Shown piece by piece: positions 19,569-30,242 of a DNA stretch of 64,000 nt (within the stretch, counting starts at the first letter, position 1; every line of letters starts with the position of its first letter). Under the pieces are notes generated by a model, which saw only the letters and a list, made by a program, of their open reading frames with translations, had not been told where the DNA came from and ran no database searches. Both the position numbers and the translations under genes were made by a program. Source of the stretch: Methylophilaceae bacterium. GTDB lineage: Bacteria; Pseudomonadota; Gammaproteobacteria; Burkholderiales; Methylophilaceae. Location: the NCBI GenBank assembly GCA_028355955.1, contig JAOMTQ010000001.1, positions 171,705-235,704 on the forward strand, written 5' to 3'.

Positions 19569-20885
19569 TTACCCTTTATTAATAATTATTTTAAAAAATC
19601 TTTTTTTAATAATTTCTAAACTTCCATTAATTTGATCAACACGCTCAGCAATACCTATTAAACCAAGTCCATCCTTATTAGATAATTCTGTCTTAATACC
19701 ATCATTTCTTATCAAAATTCTAATTTTACCTTTCTCATCTAGAGACTTTATAGCAATCTTAATATTTTTAGGTTCTGAATGCTTAGCAATATTAGTTAAC
19801 GCTTCTTGAAAGATTCGATATAAATGTGCTGTTTCTTGTTTTGTTATTTTTCTTAAGGCCTTTTCATCAATTTTGTATTCAAATTTAACGCCCTTAAATC
19901 GCCTTTTCCAATTTTCGAATAATTCAATTAACGCAGATTCAAGACCTAAGTCTTCAATCAAGCCTAAATTCAATTTTTTTATAATTTCTCTTGTAGAAAG
20001 CATCATATTTTTTGATAACTTAATAACATTAAAAATAGCATCATCGCGTGATGATTTTTTTGTAGATTTTGAGATTGAAGCTGCTTCTGCTTGAAGAGCT
20101 GTTAAAGATTGTCCAAGCTCATCATGAAGGTCTCTAGCTAACTCACTTTTTTCTTGCTCTTGCACATTAATAAGGTTTTGACTTAGCTTATGAATCTTGT
20201 CATTACTTTGCCTTAGATTTTTAATCATACTATTAAATTTTTTACCAATAATATCAAGCTCAAGGATATTTGATTTATTAATTTTTGACTTGAAGTTTCC
20301 AGCTTCAAGTTTCTCAAAACTCTCAATAATTTTATTTATCGGTTTTATCATATGAAAAAAAAGAATTAAGACGACGATATTTATCAGAACAAGGAAAGCC
20401 CCTATGATCCACAAACCAACTTTTATTTGTTGCCATATCTCTGCATACTCATAGATTGGTTCAGGTTTAATCAATATATACCCTGTCATCTCTCCTCTTT
20501 GATCAATATTAATTTTTGAGTAATAAATTTCCTGAGATAATTTTTCAATTAAGAAAATAAACCAATAAGGTGGTGGCTTGATATCATCAAAAGTGTTTAA
20601 TGTTTCTTCAAGTAAAATATCTTGATTATTAAAAAATTGAATCTTTAAGTGACGAATTTCTGATAATTCTGAAATACCTAATTCATGGCCTTCTCTTTGA
20701 AATAAGTAAAAATCAGGATTTTTTTTCACACCTTGCTCAATCGCAAATTCAGCAAGTGTCATTGTTGACAAAACCTCTTCTCTCACATTTTTTTGGGTAA
20801 CCATAACGATAGTTAAAAGGCCAACCAATGTTGCAATCAGTAAGAGTGAGTTTATGTAAATAAGAAGTTTAGATTTAAGGCTCAT
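19569..20885 (-). CDS. HAMP-HisKA_3 sensor histidine kinase
   Basis: 438 aa. TM1 about 8-28, a periplasmic sensor region of about 125 residues with no recognisable fold, TM2 about 160-182, HAMP (IKPINKIIESFEKLEAGNFKS), HisKA_3 H-box ARDLHDELGQSLTALQAEA and an HATPase domain with EALTNIAKHS (N box) and KDGLGLIGIAERVDQ (G box). The NarQ/UhpB-type kinase partners the downstream response regulator. The periplasmic ligand is unknown. Confidence 0.92.
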   Translation of the reverse strand: MSLKSKLLIYINSLLLIATLVGLLTIVMVTQKNVREEVLSTMTLAEFAIEQGVKKNPDFYLFQREGHELGISELSEIRHLKIQFFNNQDILLEETLNTFDDIKPPPYWFIFLIEKLSQEIYYSKINIDQRGEMTGYILIKPEPIYEYAEIWQQIKVGLWIIGAFLVLINIVVLILFFHMIKPINKIIESFEKLEAGNFKSKINKSNILELDIIGKKFNSMIKNLRQSNDKIHKLSQNLINVQEQEKSELARDLHDELGQSLTALQAEAASISKSTKKSSRDDAIFNVIKLSKNMMLSTREIIKKLNLGLIEDLGLESALIELFENWKRRFKGVKFEYKIDEKALRKITKQETAHLYRIFQEALTNIAKHSEPKNIKIAIKSLDEKGKIRILIRNDGIKTELSNKDGLGLIGIAERVDQINGSLEIIKKRFFKIIINKG

Positions 20886-20928
20886 TTCTGAATATATTTT
20901 AAAATATTAATATACACCTGATAATAAT

Positions 20929-20953
20929 AAAAAAGGGCTTATAGCCCTTTTTT
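20929..20953 (-). terminator. Strong bidirectional Rho-independent terminator
   Basis: AAAAAAGGGCT, TAT loop, AGCCCTTTTTT: a perfect 11-bp stem whose A/T flanks work in both directions. It sits 22 nt after the TonB receptor stop and ahead of the histidine kinase start, so the receptor and the two-component genes are separate transcripts. Confidence 0.9.
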
Positions 20954-20974
20954 ATAATTTATATTAGCTTATAT

Positions 20975-23299
20975 TTAGAATTCGTAGCGTAAACCTACCC
21001 AGCCCGCTCTTGGCGAACCAGCAACCATAGAGGAAGTTGCTATTTCTTCCTCGCTGAATGAACGATTAGCATTTACTCTTGATTCAGCGATTCGTCCACC
21101 TGTGTAATAACTATTATCGAATAAGTTAGTTACTTTGGCATAAATTTTCCAACCCTCCAACATGTTTGAAAATCTATACTCTGAGTCAAGATTAACAACT
21201 GCGTATCCTGGAACCTCACTTCTAACAAAAGGGGATTGTGATCGATCATTCTCTTGGTTTTCGTTACCCATCATGTATGATTTGCTGAAAGCTGTCATTG
21301 TTGCTCCTAAGTACCAAGCTGGATCTGGTTTATATACAGCTCTAACTTTAAAGCTATGCTTTGGAATATTAGGGAGATAGTCACCATCCTCAACGCTAAT
21401 TGCACCCTCTGGGTCATCAGATGCTGATGAATTATTTTCACTAATTAGAGTAAGGTCAGTACCATATTGCGCTTTAATATAGTTATAGTTCATGCTCAGT
21501 GACCATGTTTCAAAAACAGTATTAAGTCCTAAATCGACACCCTTTCTTGTTGTTTCCTCGACATTGTCAAAATAGCCTGCAGTGGTATTTGACTCAGTGT
21601 ATAAAAATAAAATGTCATCATGATTTGTAGCACTATAGCCCGAGATATTCCAGGTCATTTTACTGTCAAACATGCCTGCAAATGCACCACTCGCACCAAG
21701 TTCATATGTTTTTGCAACAACTTGCTCAAGAGGAGGATCATCTGCCATTTGTGTTGGCAGCGTACAAGGGTTTGCTGGGTTTGCGCAACCAAGTTCAATG
21801 CTTGTAGGCGCTCGATTAGCCTCATTATAAGATGCGTAAGTACTTAAATTATCATATGGATTAAACGTGACACCAACCGATGGATTTAATCTGTCAAAAT
21901 CGTGTGAGCCAGTAAGTGATGCTCCACTTCCAGGAGCGTTAAATGTATCCTGATTATTAATGTCCACGTAGTTATAACGTGCTGCAGTATTAATACTCCA
22001 TTGGTCATTTATGGCATGATTATTTGAAAGAAAAGCACTGGTTGTATAAGTTTGACCTGTTAATCCTGTCGTTTGTTCTTTAGCTCCTAAAGCACCAGAA
22101 AAGAATCCAGATGGATCAAGCGTTGCAATATCTGTGGAATTTTGTGTAAATTTGACTTTCGAGTATTCAAAAGAAGCACCTACAATCAATTGATTTCTTC
22201 TTGCCTGCCAATCATCATCGAATGTCAATTGCCCGTTAACACCGTATGCATTCTGATGTGTTTTAGATCGATTAATAACACCCTCATTTTCATTCCTCTC
22301 AGCTTCTGTACACTCACCTTCTTCAATCGCATCATCATCACAAAATTCATCGTTCAAGTCACCGTTGTAGGTACTTTGATCAATGTTTCTCCAATACATA
22401 TTTCCTGAGGCCATTAATGTATCACTAATAAATTCAGTACCGTTTAATTGAACTTGATTATATGAATTCCTTGTTTTATCTATCAGTGTATGAACTCCTT
22501 CCATATCGCTACTTAATAGATAATCAGGCACCATGCCGTTACCCACAAGACTGTTGTGAGCGCCTGTATAGCTTAAATCATATCGACTACTATCGTCTTC
22601 AAAGCCAATTTTACCAAACCACTGATTCACGGTTGTTGGTGAAGGTTTTCTCCAACCATCCTCATTAAAATATTCATAGCCCACATAGTAATCAAAACGA
22701 TTATCTTCAGATACCCCACCCGATTCTATAAGCCCAATCTTTCTTCCCCATGAGCCTGCTTGACCTTCAATAGCTGATTTATTAAAAGTGCGTCCACTCT
22801 TAGTTTGCATGCTTAATGACCCACCCAATGTATTAAGACCATAAACTGGATTTGAGCCACCCACGAGCTGCATATCATCTATTGCAAAATCAGGGATCGT
22901 ATCCCATAAGACATTATTACTAAACGGCATATTTTGTCTAACGCCATCGACATAAATTGACAACCCTTGTGGGTTACCAACAAGCGGAGTGCCGTTGTAA
23001 CCCCGATAATTTATTTCTAACTGATAGGGATTACCACCCACTTCATTCACGGTAACGCCTTCAAGATTATTAACCATATAGTCAGCAATACTGACACCAG
23101 GCTGCTCTCTAATTTCTTCACCCGTAGCTGTTTGGACAGCATATGGTACATCTTTAACAGGTAAACCAATTGAAGGAAGAGCTGTCGGTGAATAAACCTC
23201 AATACTATCTACTTTTAGTGATTCTCCAGCAATAACGCTAGTTGCAAAAAGTGAGCTTGTGATAGCAATTAAGCCAGTGGATTTAGATATACTCTTCAT
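20975..23299 (-). CDS. TonB-dependent outer-membrane receptor (FecA-like)
   Basis: 774 aa. Signal peptide to about residue 24 (SSLFATSVIAGE), plug domain with ADYMVNNLEGVTVNEVGG, INYRGYNGTPLVGNPQGLSIYVDGVRQN and VGGSNPVYGLNTLGGSLSM, then a beta-barrel ending WVGLRYEF with terminal aromatic. The plug resembles FecA-type receptors, but there is no N-terminal signalling domain, so it is not an ECF transducer. Substrate not evident: ferric chelates, vitamins or lanthanide chelates are all possible for this group. No Fur box seen upstream. Confidence 0.9.
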   Translation of the reverse strand: MKSISKSTGLIAITSSLFATSVIAGESLKVDSIEVYSPTALPSIGLPVKDVPYAVQTATGEEIREQPGVSIADYMVNNLEGVTVNEVGGNPYQLEINYRGYNGTPLVGNPQGLSIYVDGVRQNMPFSNNVLWDTIPDFAIDDMQLVGGSNPVYGLNTLGGSLSMQTKSGRTFNKSAIEGQAGSWGRKIGLIESGGVSEDNRFDYYVGYEYFNEDGWRKPSPTTVNQWFGKIGFEDDSSRYDLSYTGAHNSLVGNGMVPDYLLSSDMEGVHTLIDKTRNSYNQVQLNGTEFISDTLMASGNMYWRNIDQSTYNGDLNDEFCDDDAIEEGECTEAERNENEGVINRSKTHQNAYGVNGQLTFDDDWQARRNQLIVGASFEYSKVKFTQNSTDIATLDPSGFFSGALGAKEQTTGLTGQTYTTSAFLSNNHAINDQWSINTAARYNYVDINNQDTFNAPGSGASLTGSHDFDRLNPSVGVTFNPYDNLSTYASYNEANRAPTSIELGCANPANPCTLPTQMADDPPLEQVVAKTYELGASGAFAGMFDSKMTWNISGYSATNHDDILFLYTESNTTAGYFDNVEETTRKGVDLGLNTVFETWSLSMNYNYIKAQYGTDLTLISENNSSASDDPEGAISVEDGDYLPNIPKHSFKVRAVYKPDPAWYLGATMTAFSKSYMMGNENQENDRSQSPFVRSEVPGYAVVNLDSEYRFSNMLEGWKIYAKVTNLFDNSYYTGGRIAESRVNANRSFSEEEIATSSMVAGSPRAGWVGLRYEF

Positions 23300-23393
23300 A
23301 ATTAATATTCTTTATAATTTTTATATATGTAATTGATAACGTGGGATTTTACAGATTTTTTTTTGAAATAGTTTAGGAAATATTCCTGATGTA

Positions 23394-24728
23394 CTACTCT
23401 CTTAGCCAATTAATTTCATAGCCTATCTCTCCCTCGCTTGATCGATATTCGTGATGAATACCTAAATTAGGAACAGCAACGAGTTGTTTTTTTGCAAATA
23501 TCAATGGGATCTGATCTCTTTCCCAAAGGGGGATATCAGCATTCTGAAATAAATATTTAAGACTTCTGCTGGGTTGATCAGAAAAAGGCTTTAATTTTTC
23601 ACCCCCCGTTCTACTTTTAATTTTTAAACTTTTAACGCCAAGCTTTGATAAACAAAGCCCTCCACTATTTTTTTTGATGAATTGAAGTTTAGTGTTATTC
23701 GGAAGATGTAATTCATCTTCACCGGACCAGTTTAAATTAAAAGTACTTGGCTTAATTGTAGAATTGACAATAAATAATTTATCGTGATGTGCGCGAGCAG
23801 ATTTATCCTTTGAAATTTTTAAGTTTAACGCAGAGTCTTTTTTTATACACTTAAGCTGCCTATAGAGTTCATCCATATTTTTTTTACTGGGCATTAACAA
23901 ATTACCTAATGACAACCACCAACGAATTAAATTGATTGCTCTTAATTTTGGAAGTTTTTTTAAGCCACCTATAGAAAGATATGTACCATCAACAGACATA
24001 TGGTTCTTACTGTCATCTATCGCAATTAAATTATTTAAGTTATGACCTTCAGCAATGTTAATTGCCGAGCGGCTGATTGTTTCAATTGATGCAGGGTATC
24101 TTGAGTGAATTAAAGGTAGCACTTTTTGGCGAATAAAGTTTCTATCGAATTGTTCATCCTGGTTACTCTCATCTTCAATATATTCAATTCCATATTCTTT
24201 TGCATAAACTTCTAACGTATCTCGCTTAATATTCAACATAGGTCGCCAAAAGTTTTTTTTCAAATCAAACTCTGACATAGCAGACAATCCCTTTAACCCC
24301 GAACCTCTCAGTAATTGGAGTAATAAGGTTTCTGCTTGGTCATTTTGATGGTGTCCTAGAACGACAATCCCTTTTTGTCTTTTCTTGATTGCTTCGTATC
24401 TTAATTTTCTAGCTTCCCCTTCTAAACCGAGCGAACTATCACGATTTATTTTTATTTTTTCACTTAAAAAAATAACACCTAACGATTCACACTTTTTCTT
24501 ACAGAATTTTAACCAATCATCTGCTGAAGAATTAATACCATGATGAACATGAATCGCTTTAAGATTAAAACTAAATTTGACTTGCATTTTTGCAAGCAGG
24601 AATAACAAAACAGAGGAGTCTAAGCCACCACTCAATCCAAGCAATAGTTCAGATTGTTCGTATGGTTGTTTTAGATTGGCATAAAAGGATTGGTTAATTT
24701 TATCCTGAATTTTATCTTCATTTTCCAC
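23394..24728 (-). CDS. tilS: tRNA(Ile)-lysidine synthetase
   Basis: About 444 aa from GTG 24728 ([13 protein letters not shown]); the track uses TTG 24746. PP-loop [56 protein letters not shown] and [20 protein letters not shown] are all hallmarks of TilS; the C-terminal domain [22 protein letters not shown] is also present. It makes lysidine at C34 of tRNA-Ile(CAU), allowing AUA decoding. Its start overlaps the end of accA, as in many proteobacteria. Confidence 0.95.
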   Translation of the reverse strand: MENEDKIQDKINQSFYANLKQPYEQSELLLGLSGGLDSSVLLFLLAKMQVKFSFNLKAIHVHHGINSSADDWLKFCKKKCESLGVIFLSEKIKINRDSSLGLEGEARKLRYEAIKKRQKGIVVLGHHQNDQAETLLLQLLRGSGLKGLSAMSEFDLKKNFWRPMLNIKRDTLEVYAKEYGIEYIEDESNQDEQFDRNFIRQKVLPLIHSRYPASIETISRSAINIAEGHNLNNLIAIDDSKNHMSVDGTYLSIGGLKKLPKLRAINLIRWWLSLGNLLMPSKKNMDELYRQLKCIKKDSALNLKISKDKSARAHHDKLFIVNSTIKPSTFNLNWSGEDELHLPNNTKLQFIKKNSGGLCLSKLGVKSLKIKSRTGGEKLKPFSDQPSRSLKYLFQNADIPLWERDQIPLIFAKKQLVAVPNLGIHHEYRSSEGEIGYEINWLRE

Positions 24729-25686
24729 TATGACTGTGTTGTCCAAAGCTTGTTAAACGCTTATATCTATTATCAAGTAATTCATCAATTGATACTTGCT
24801 TTAAATGCACCAACTTTTCTTTCAAAGATTTTTTTACATTTTCCATAGTTAATCCATAATCTCTATGGGCACCACCTAGTGGCTCTGAAAGGATTTCGTC
24901 AACAAGGCCTAATTTTTTTAATTTAGAAGACGTAATACTTAAACTATCCGCAGCGACTTCTGCCATTTCTGCTTTTTTCCATAGTATCGAAGCACATCCC
25001 TCAGGTGAAATAACTGAATAGGTTGAAAATTCTAGCATGGCTAAATAATCCGAAACCCCAAGCGCTAATGCGCCTCCAGAACCACCTTCGCCAATGACAA
25101 TTGTGATGATAGGAACTTTTAACTCAGTCATCACATAGAGGTTTCTTGCAATCGCCTCAGACTGTCCTCTCTCTTCTGCACCGATACCAGGATAAGCGCC
25201 GGGTGTATCAATCAAAGTCACTATTGGTAACGAAAATTTTTCTGCAAGCTTAAATAATCTGAGTGCCTTACGGTAGCCTTCCGGTCTAGGCATTCCGAAA
25301 TTACGATATTGTCGTTCTTTAATATCACGACCTTTTTGGTGCCCAATCACCATGACAGATTGACCCTCAAAATCTGCAAGACCTCCAATAATTGCTGGAT
25401 CATCTGAATAAGTCCTATCTCCATGCAACTCCTTAAAATTATTAAAAATAGCTTCTACATAATCTTGGGTATAGGGTCTTTGAGGATGTCTGGATACTTG
25501 GGAAATCTGCCATGCAGTCAGGTTATCAAAAATTTTGTGCTGCAGCACCTCAAGTTTTTCTTGAAGAGAATTCAGCTCCTTATTGATATCTATGGTTGGA
25601 TGATCATCATGCGCGGCCTTTAGGCTCGAAATTTTAGCCTCAAGAGTTTCAATAGGTTTTTCAAATTCTAGGTAGGTGCGCTTCAT
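24718..25686 (-). CDS. accA: Acetyl-CoA carboxylase carboxyltransferase alpha subunit
   Basis: 322 aa (E. coli 319). N-terminal helical part [17 protein letters not shown], then the carboxyltransferase crotonase fold: [68 protein letters not shown] and [10 protein letters not shown]. Works with AccD to form malonyl-CoA. Lies between dnaE and tilS on the same strand, the common order. Confidence 0.97.
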   Translation of the reverse strand: MKRTYLEFEKPIETLEAKISSLKAAHDDHPTIDINKELNSLQEKLEVLQHKIFDNLTAWQISQVSRHPQRPYTQDYVEAIFNNFKELHGDRTYSDDPAIIGGLADFEGQSVMVIGHQKGRDIKERQYRNFGMPRPEGYRKALRLFKLAEKFSLPIVTLIDTPGAYPGIGAEERGQSEAIARNLYVMTELKVPIITIVIGEGGSGGALALGVSDYLAMLEFSTYSVISPEGCASILWKKAEMAEVAADSLSITSSKLKKLGLVDEILSEPLGGAHRDYGLTMENVKKSLKEKLVHLKQVSIDELLDNRYKRLTSFGQHSHSGK

Positions 25687-25715
25687 AATCCAATCAAGAT
25701 ATTAATTTAATTTTG

Positions 25716-28700
25716 CTAATTATAGAGTATTTTGACGTTGTCATCTTCGTATGATGCCACAAGACCAAAAATTAAATCCTCATGAAGTGCCACAGACCAC
25801 TCTGGACCTAACATTAATTCAACCTTTCCTTGTTGGTTTTGATACTCAACTTTTACTCGACATTTTTTAATATCAGCACCAAAAGCACCGTTACAAAAAG
25901 GCTTGAGTAAGCTTTTAAGGACATCTGGATTCGCCTGCTTATCAAGAGTGATTTTTAGTAGTTGGGCTTTTGTGCTTTGTATGCTCAAGAGATCAAAGGC
26001 TTTAATAACATTAATTCTATTTCCCCCAGTGAAGTCGTCATGACTGACTCTACCTTCCACAAATAGCAATTGATCTTCTTTGATCAGCTCATAATAGTCA
26101 TTAAGTACCTTACTTCCCACTACCATATCCATCCTCCCCTCGGAGTCATCTAATGTGATGATAGCAATCTTCCCTCGACCCGTCATTTTAAACCTCACAT
26201 CAGAAATAATGCCTGAAACAAGATAGGGCGATTCCCTTGGGGTGAGTTCCGATAATTTTGTTGGAATAAACTCTCTAATCATTTTCTTATAATACGTAAA
26301 GGGGTGTCCACTAAAATAAAAACCTAAAGCTTCTTTTTCCTCTAATAACTGCTTCTGGGTATCCCAAATTTCAACAGAAACTAACTCAACTGGCTGCTCA
26401 TCAGAAGCTTCAAAAAGATTGTTTTGACCGATATTTGCATTAGCTTGGTCAGCAAAATTTATTGCCAAACCAATGCTGGCTAAAAGTGATGCTCTATTCT
26501 TTTCAATTTCATCAAATGCCCCAGCTTTAATTAATGAATCAATAACTCTCCGATTAACCTTTCTTAAATCAAGCCGCGATGTGAAATCAAAAAGAGATTT
26601 GAATGGTCCATTACCTTCTCTTTCTTGCAGAATTTCTTCAATGGCAATTTGTCCTGAACCTTTTAGCGCCCCCAATCCATATAAAATTTGATTTTGGTTG
26701 ATGGTGACAAACTTATATTGGCTTTGATTTATATTGGGTGGAAGCAACTCGACTTTATTTCTCATGCAGTCATCAAATAATAAATGCACATTGTCGGTGT
26801 TATTCATATCCGCTGACATCGAAGCAGCTATGAATGAAGATGCGTAATGTGTTTTAAGGTAGGCGGTTTGATAGGCAATCTTTGCATAGGCTGCAGCGTG
26901 TGATTTGTTAAAACCATAACCTGCAAATTTTTCTAATAAATCAAATAAATCATTGGCCTGCCTTTCATTTAAATTATTTTTTGTAGCGCCATTGATAAAG
27001 TTTGCCCTTTGAGCATCCATTTCCTCAACTTTTTTCTTACCCATAGCTCGTCTGAGCAAATCTGCACTACCTAGCGTGTAACCTGCCACCACTTGGGCAA
27101 TTTGCATCACCTGTTCCTGATAAACTGCAATGCCATAGGTCTCTTTTAAGATTTCTTTTGTCGCAGGATGTGGGTAAGAAACAGCATCAATCCCATGCTT
27201 TCTTCTACAAAATTCTGGAATCAAATCCATCGGACCGGGACGATAAAGTGCTACTAAAGCAATAATATCTTCAAAGCAATCAGGTTTTGCTTGTTTTAAC
27301 ATATCCTTCATGCCTCTGGATTCAAGCTGAAATACCGCTGTTGTATTTGAAGTCTTCAACAAGTTATAGGTAGCCTCATCATCAATCGCAATTTCTTCAA
27401 GATCAAGCGGCTCTAAATTATCTTTTTGTCTCAATGAATTCGAATTTTCTAACGCCATTGACAAGATAGTGAGTGTTCTCAGACCTAAAAAATCGAACTT
27501 GACTAAGCCCAAGGCTTCAACATCGTCTTTATCAAACTGACTCACCACACCCTCACCCTCAGCCTGGCAATAGATGGGAGAAAATTTAGATATTTCGCTT
27601 GGTGCAATTAATACACCACCAGCATGCATACTCACATTTCTAATTAAGCCTTCGAGCTTTAATGCCAAATCAAAAAGCTCTTTGACCTCCTCTTCCTTTT
27701 TAATCCTATCTCTAATTTGACTCTCTTTTTCAATAGCATCCTTTAATGTGATACCGAGCTCCATCGGAATTAATTTAGCAATACTATCTACGAATAAAAA
27801 AGGGAGATCAAGGACACGCCCCACATCACGAATAACCGCCTTTGCCGCCATGGTGCCAAATGTTGCAATCTGTGAAACAGACTCAGATCCATACTTTTCC
27901 TTCACGTAATCAATTACTCGATCCCGCCCTTCCTGACAAAAATCGATATCAAAATCAGGCATAGATACCCTATCTGGATTCAAAAATCGCTCAAAAAGTA
28001 GGTTGTATTCAATGGGATCTAAGTCAGTAATACCCAAGCTATAAGCCACCACTGAGCCTGCACCAGAACCTCTTCCAGGCCCAACGGGAATATTGTTTTG
28101 CTTTGACCAATTGATAAAATCAGAGACGATTAAAAAGTAGCCCGCATAGCCCATTTGATTAATCACATCGACCTCAAAATTGAGTCGGTCGAAGTATATT
28201 TTTTCGTCAATGGCTTTTTTGTTTAGTAACCCTTCTAGCCTTTGTTTAAGGCCTTTTTCTGCCTCTAATTTTAAAAATTCGTCTATCTTCATACCCTCAG
28301 GAATTGGAAAATTTGGGAGGTAAGTTTCACCTAGATGAAAACTAAAATTACATCTTTTGGCAATTTCTACAGAATTTTTTATTGCTGATGGAATATCTTT
28401 AAAGAGATCTGCCATCGCCTCACCATCTTTGAAAAATTGATTGTGTGAAAATGTTTTAGGTCTTCTGGAATCAGACAAGACATAACCTTCAGCAATACAG
28501 GTTTTTGTCTCATGCGCTCTGAAATCATCGGCCTGCATAAATTGAATGGGGTGGGTGGCAACCACAGGTATCTCATTTTGAGAGGCTAAGTGGAGTGCTT
28601 GTTGGATATAGCGTTCCTGATCTTCTAATAACTTTCCTTCCGCATATCGTTGGAGCTCCAAATAAAATCGATCACCAAATTTCTGTTGCCACTTTAAAGC

Positions 28701-29174
28701 TACCTCTGATGCCTCTTTGACTTTGTCATTCAGTATTAGCTGGGCGACTTCACCTTGAAGGGCGCCTGACAATACAATTAAGCCGCCATTAAAATCTTCT
28801 AGTAACCATTCAGACTTGACTTCGGCTCGCCCTTTATATTGATTTTCTAAAAAAGACTTAGAAATCAGGCGCGATAAATTTAAGTATCCTTCCTGAGATT
28901 GGCACAATATGAGCATTCGGTAAGGTTGCTCTCGATTTTTTTCGTTTTGCAGCCAAACATCACAACCGATGATGGGTTTTACTTTTTTATCAATGGCCTT
29001 TTTATAAAACTTAACAGCGCCAAAAAGATTGCTCAAATCAGTTAAAGCCAATGCTGGCATATCTACTTCTAATGCTTGGTTGAGGTACTCTTCTATTTTG
29101 ACAATACCATCCGTAACTGAATATTCGCTATGGCATCTGAGATGAATAAATTTTGGTTGTTCTGCGTCTTTCAT
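25716..29174 (-). CDS. dnaE: DNA polymerase III alpha subunit
   Basis: 1152 aa, full length. N-terminal PHP domain (FIHLRCHSEYSVTDG), polymerase core with PVGPGRGSGAGSVVAYSLGI and the catalytic aspartates in MPDFDIDFCQEGRD, GYGFNKSHAAAYAKIAYQ, helix-hairpin-helix region, and an OB domain (YLVSGIISDVRFKMTGRGK, FVEGRVS). Replicative polymerase of the chromosome. The small ORF-track entries inside it are shadows. Confidence 0.97.
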   Translation of the reverse strand: MKDAEQPKFIHLRCHSEYSVTDGIVKIEEYLNQALEVDMPALALTDLSNLFGAVKFYKKAIDKKVKPIIGCDVWLQNEKNREQPYRMLILCQSQEGYLNLSRLISKSFLENQYKGRAEVKSEWLLEDFNGGLIVLSGALQGEVAQLILNDKVKEASEVALKWQQKFGDRFYLELQRYAEGKLLEDQERYIQQALHLASQNEIPVVATHPIQFMQADDFRAHETKTCIAEGYVLSDSRRPKTFSHNQFFKDGEAMADLFKDIPSAIKNSVEIAKRCNFSFHLGETYLPNFPIPEGMKIDEFLKLEAEKGLKQRLEGLLNKKAIDEKIYFDRLNFEVDVINQMGYAGYFLIVSDFINWSKQNNIPVGPGRGSGAGSVVAYSLGITDLDPIEYNLLFERFLNPDRVSMPDFDIDFCQEGRDRVIDYVKEKYGSESVSQIATFGTMAAKAVIRDVGRVLDLPFLFVDSIAKLIPMELGITLKDAIEKESQIRDRIKKEEEVKELFDLALKLEGLIRNVSMHAGGVLIAPSEISKFSPIYCQAEGEGVVSQFDKDDVEALGLVKFDFLGLRTLTILSMALENSNSLRQKDNLEPLDLEEIAIDDEATYNLLKTSNTTAVFQLESRGMKDMLKQAKPDCFEDIIALVALYRPGPMDLIPEFCRRKHGIDAVSYPHPATKEILKETYGIAVYQEQVMQIAQVVAGYTLGSADLLRRAMGKKKVEEMDAQRANFINGATKNNLNERQANDLFDLLEKFAGYGFNKSHAAAYAKIAYQTAYLKTHYASSFIAASMSADMNNTDNVHLLFDDCMRNKVELLPPNINQSQYKFVTINQNQILYGLGALKGSGQIAIEEILQEREGNGPFKSLFDFTSRLDLRKVNRRVIDSLIKAGAFDEIEKNRASLLASIGLAINFADQANANIGQNNLFEASDEQPVELVSVEIWDTQKQLLEEKEALGFYFSGHPFTYYKKMIREFIPTKLSELTPRESPYLVSGIISDVRFKMTGRGKIAIITLDDSEGRMDMVVGSKVLNDYYELIKEDQLLFVEGRVSHDDFTGGNRINVIKAFDLLSIQSTKAQLLKITLDKQANPDVLKSLLKPFCNGAFGADIKKCRVKVEYQNQQGKVELMLGPEWSVALHEDLIFGLVASYEDDNVKILYN

Positions 29175-29255
29175 ATATTAATTTATTTTACCTGATAAGC
29201 TTTGATAGAATATTAGTAAATAAGAAATATTTTAAATTATTTTGGAGAATAGATA

Positions 29256-29759
29256 ATGTCGCAAGTTACGCTCAAAGGTGACCCAGTTCAAATCGGTGGA
29301 AGCTTTCCTAAAGCTGGAGACACCGTGAAAGATTTTAATTTAGCAAACAATAAACGTGAAAACGTGAATCTAGAAAGCTATGCCGGTAAAAAGAAAATTT
29401 TAAATATTTTTCCTAGTGTCGATACACCAACCTGCGCTCTATCCGTCAAACGCTTTAATGATGAGGCGTCAAATTTAGATAACACAGTTGTGTTATGTAT
29501 TTCAGCAGACCTGCCTTTTGCACAAAAAAGATTTTGTGGTGCAGAAAAAACAGAAGCTGTAGAAACACTCTCTGCCTTTCGTAACATTAGTCAGTTTTCA
29601 AATGACTATGGGGTGGCCATTGAAGATTCCAGTCTGCAAGGCCTGACTTCAAGAGCAGTGATCATACTCAATGAATCTAATGAAGTGATTTATAGTGAAT
29701 TGGTCAATGAAATTACTGAAGAACCTAACTATGATCAAGCGCTCAGTGCATTACGTTAG
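29256..29759 (+). CDS. tpx: Thiol peroxidase Tpx
   Basis: 167 aa. Peroxidatic Cys60 in SVDTPTCALSVK and resolving Cys94 in AQKRFCGAE match the atypical 2-Cys Tpx family (Cys61/Cys95 in E. coli). N-terminal VTLKGDPVQIGGSFP and SRAVIILNESNEVIY are also typical. Reduces hydrogen peroxide and alkyl peroxides with thioredoxin. Has its own spacer with GGAG before the ATG. Confidence 0.95.
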   Translation: MSQVTLKGDPVQIGGSFPKAGDTVKDFNLANNKRENVNLESYAGKKKILNIFPSVDTPTCALSVKRFNDEASNLDNTVVLCISADLPFAQKRFCGAEKTEAVETLSAFRNISQFSNDYGVAIEDSSLQGLTSRAVIILNESNEVIYSELVNEITEEPNYDQALSALR

Positions 29760-29799
29760 ATTTTAAGAATTTTAAAATTTGATTTATAATCCTGGGCTG

Positions 29800-30156
29800 A
29801 TGAAAAAAAAGAATCTTATTAAACATTACTTTGCGTTAATAACAATGTTGTTTGTTGTGTCGGGTTCTTTTGTTTCAAATGTGATGGCAGCAGACGTTGA
29901 CTATCAAGTCATCTGCTCAGGAAATACCGTTAAACTTGTCGCTTTAACAGATGAGGGAAACAATACTTCAGCATCGAATGCCTTAACGAACTGTTCATTT
30001 TGCAATCTTGGTGAGAATGAAGATTTTTATAACGTATCATCCATCACTGAAACATTCGCTGGCAAATCACTTACCCTTAGGAAAGTTTATCTTTCCTTCA
30101 TTAGTAACAAAACAGCATCTAACTTTTATTCACAAGCACCCCCGCACTTTTCTTAA
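29800..30156 (+). CDS. Small secreted DUF2946-like protein next to copper receptor
   Basis: About 118 aa from ATG 29800 (MKKKNLIKHYFALITMLFVV); the track starts seven codons earlier at TTG. Signal peptide, then VMAADVDYQVICSGNTVKLVALTDEG and a paired-cysteine NCSFCNLGE. The VDYQVICSG...VKLVAL and CxxC layout resembles DUF2946 proteins, which often accompany copper TonB receptors. A TATAAT ends only 9 nt before the ATG, so the leader would be very short. The receptor gene follows after 86 nt. Copper role is inference from the neighbour. Confidence 0.6.
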   Translation: MKKKNLIKHYFALITMLFVVSGSFVSNVMAADVDYQVICSGNTVKLVALTDEGNNTSASNALTNCSFCNLGENEDFYNVSSITETFAGKSLTLRKVYLSFISNKTASNFYSQAPPHFS

Positions 30157-30242
30157 AAATCTATATTAAAAAGTAGTTCCTAAATTCGTTTTTTTAACTA
30201 AGGCGAATTGTTTAAATTTATAAATTAGAGATTAAAAGAAAA

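Noticed and set aside
20975-23299. Iron/ECF-regulated FecA system
   Set aside because: The receptor lacks the N-terminal signalling domain, there is no FecI/FecR pair, and I see no Fur-like palindrome before its start.
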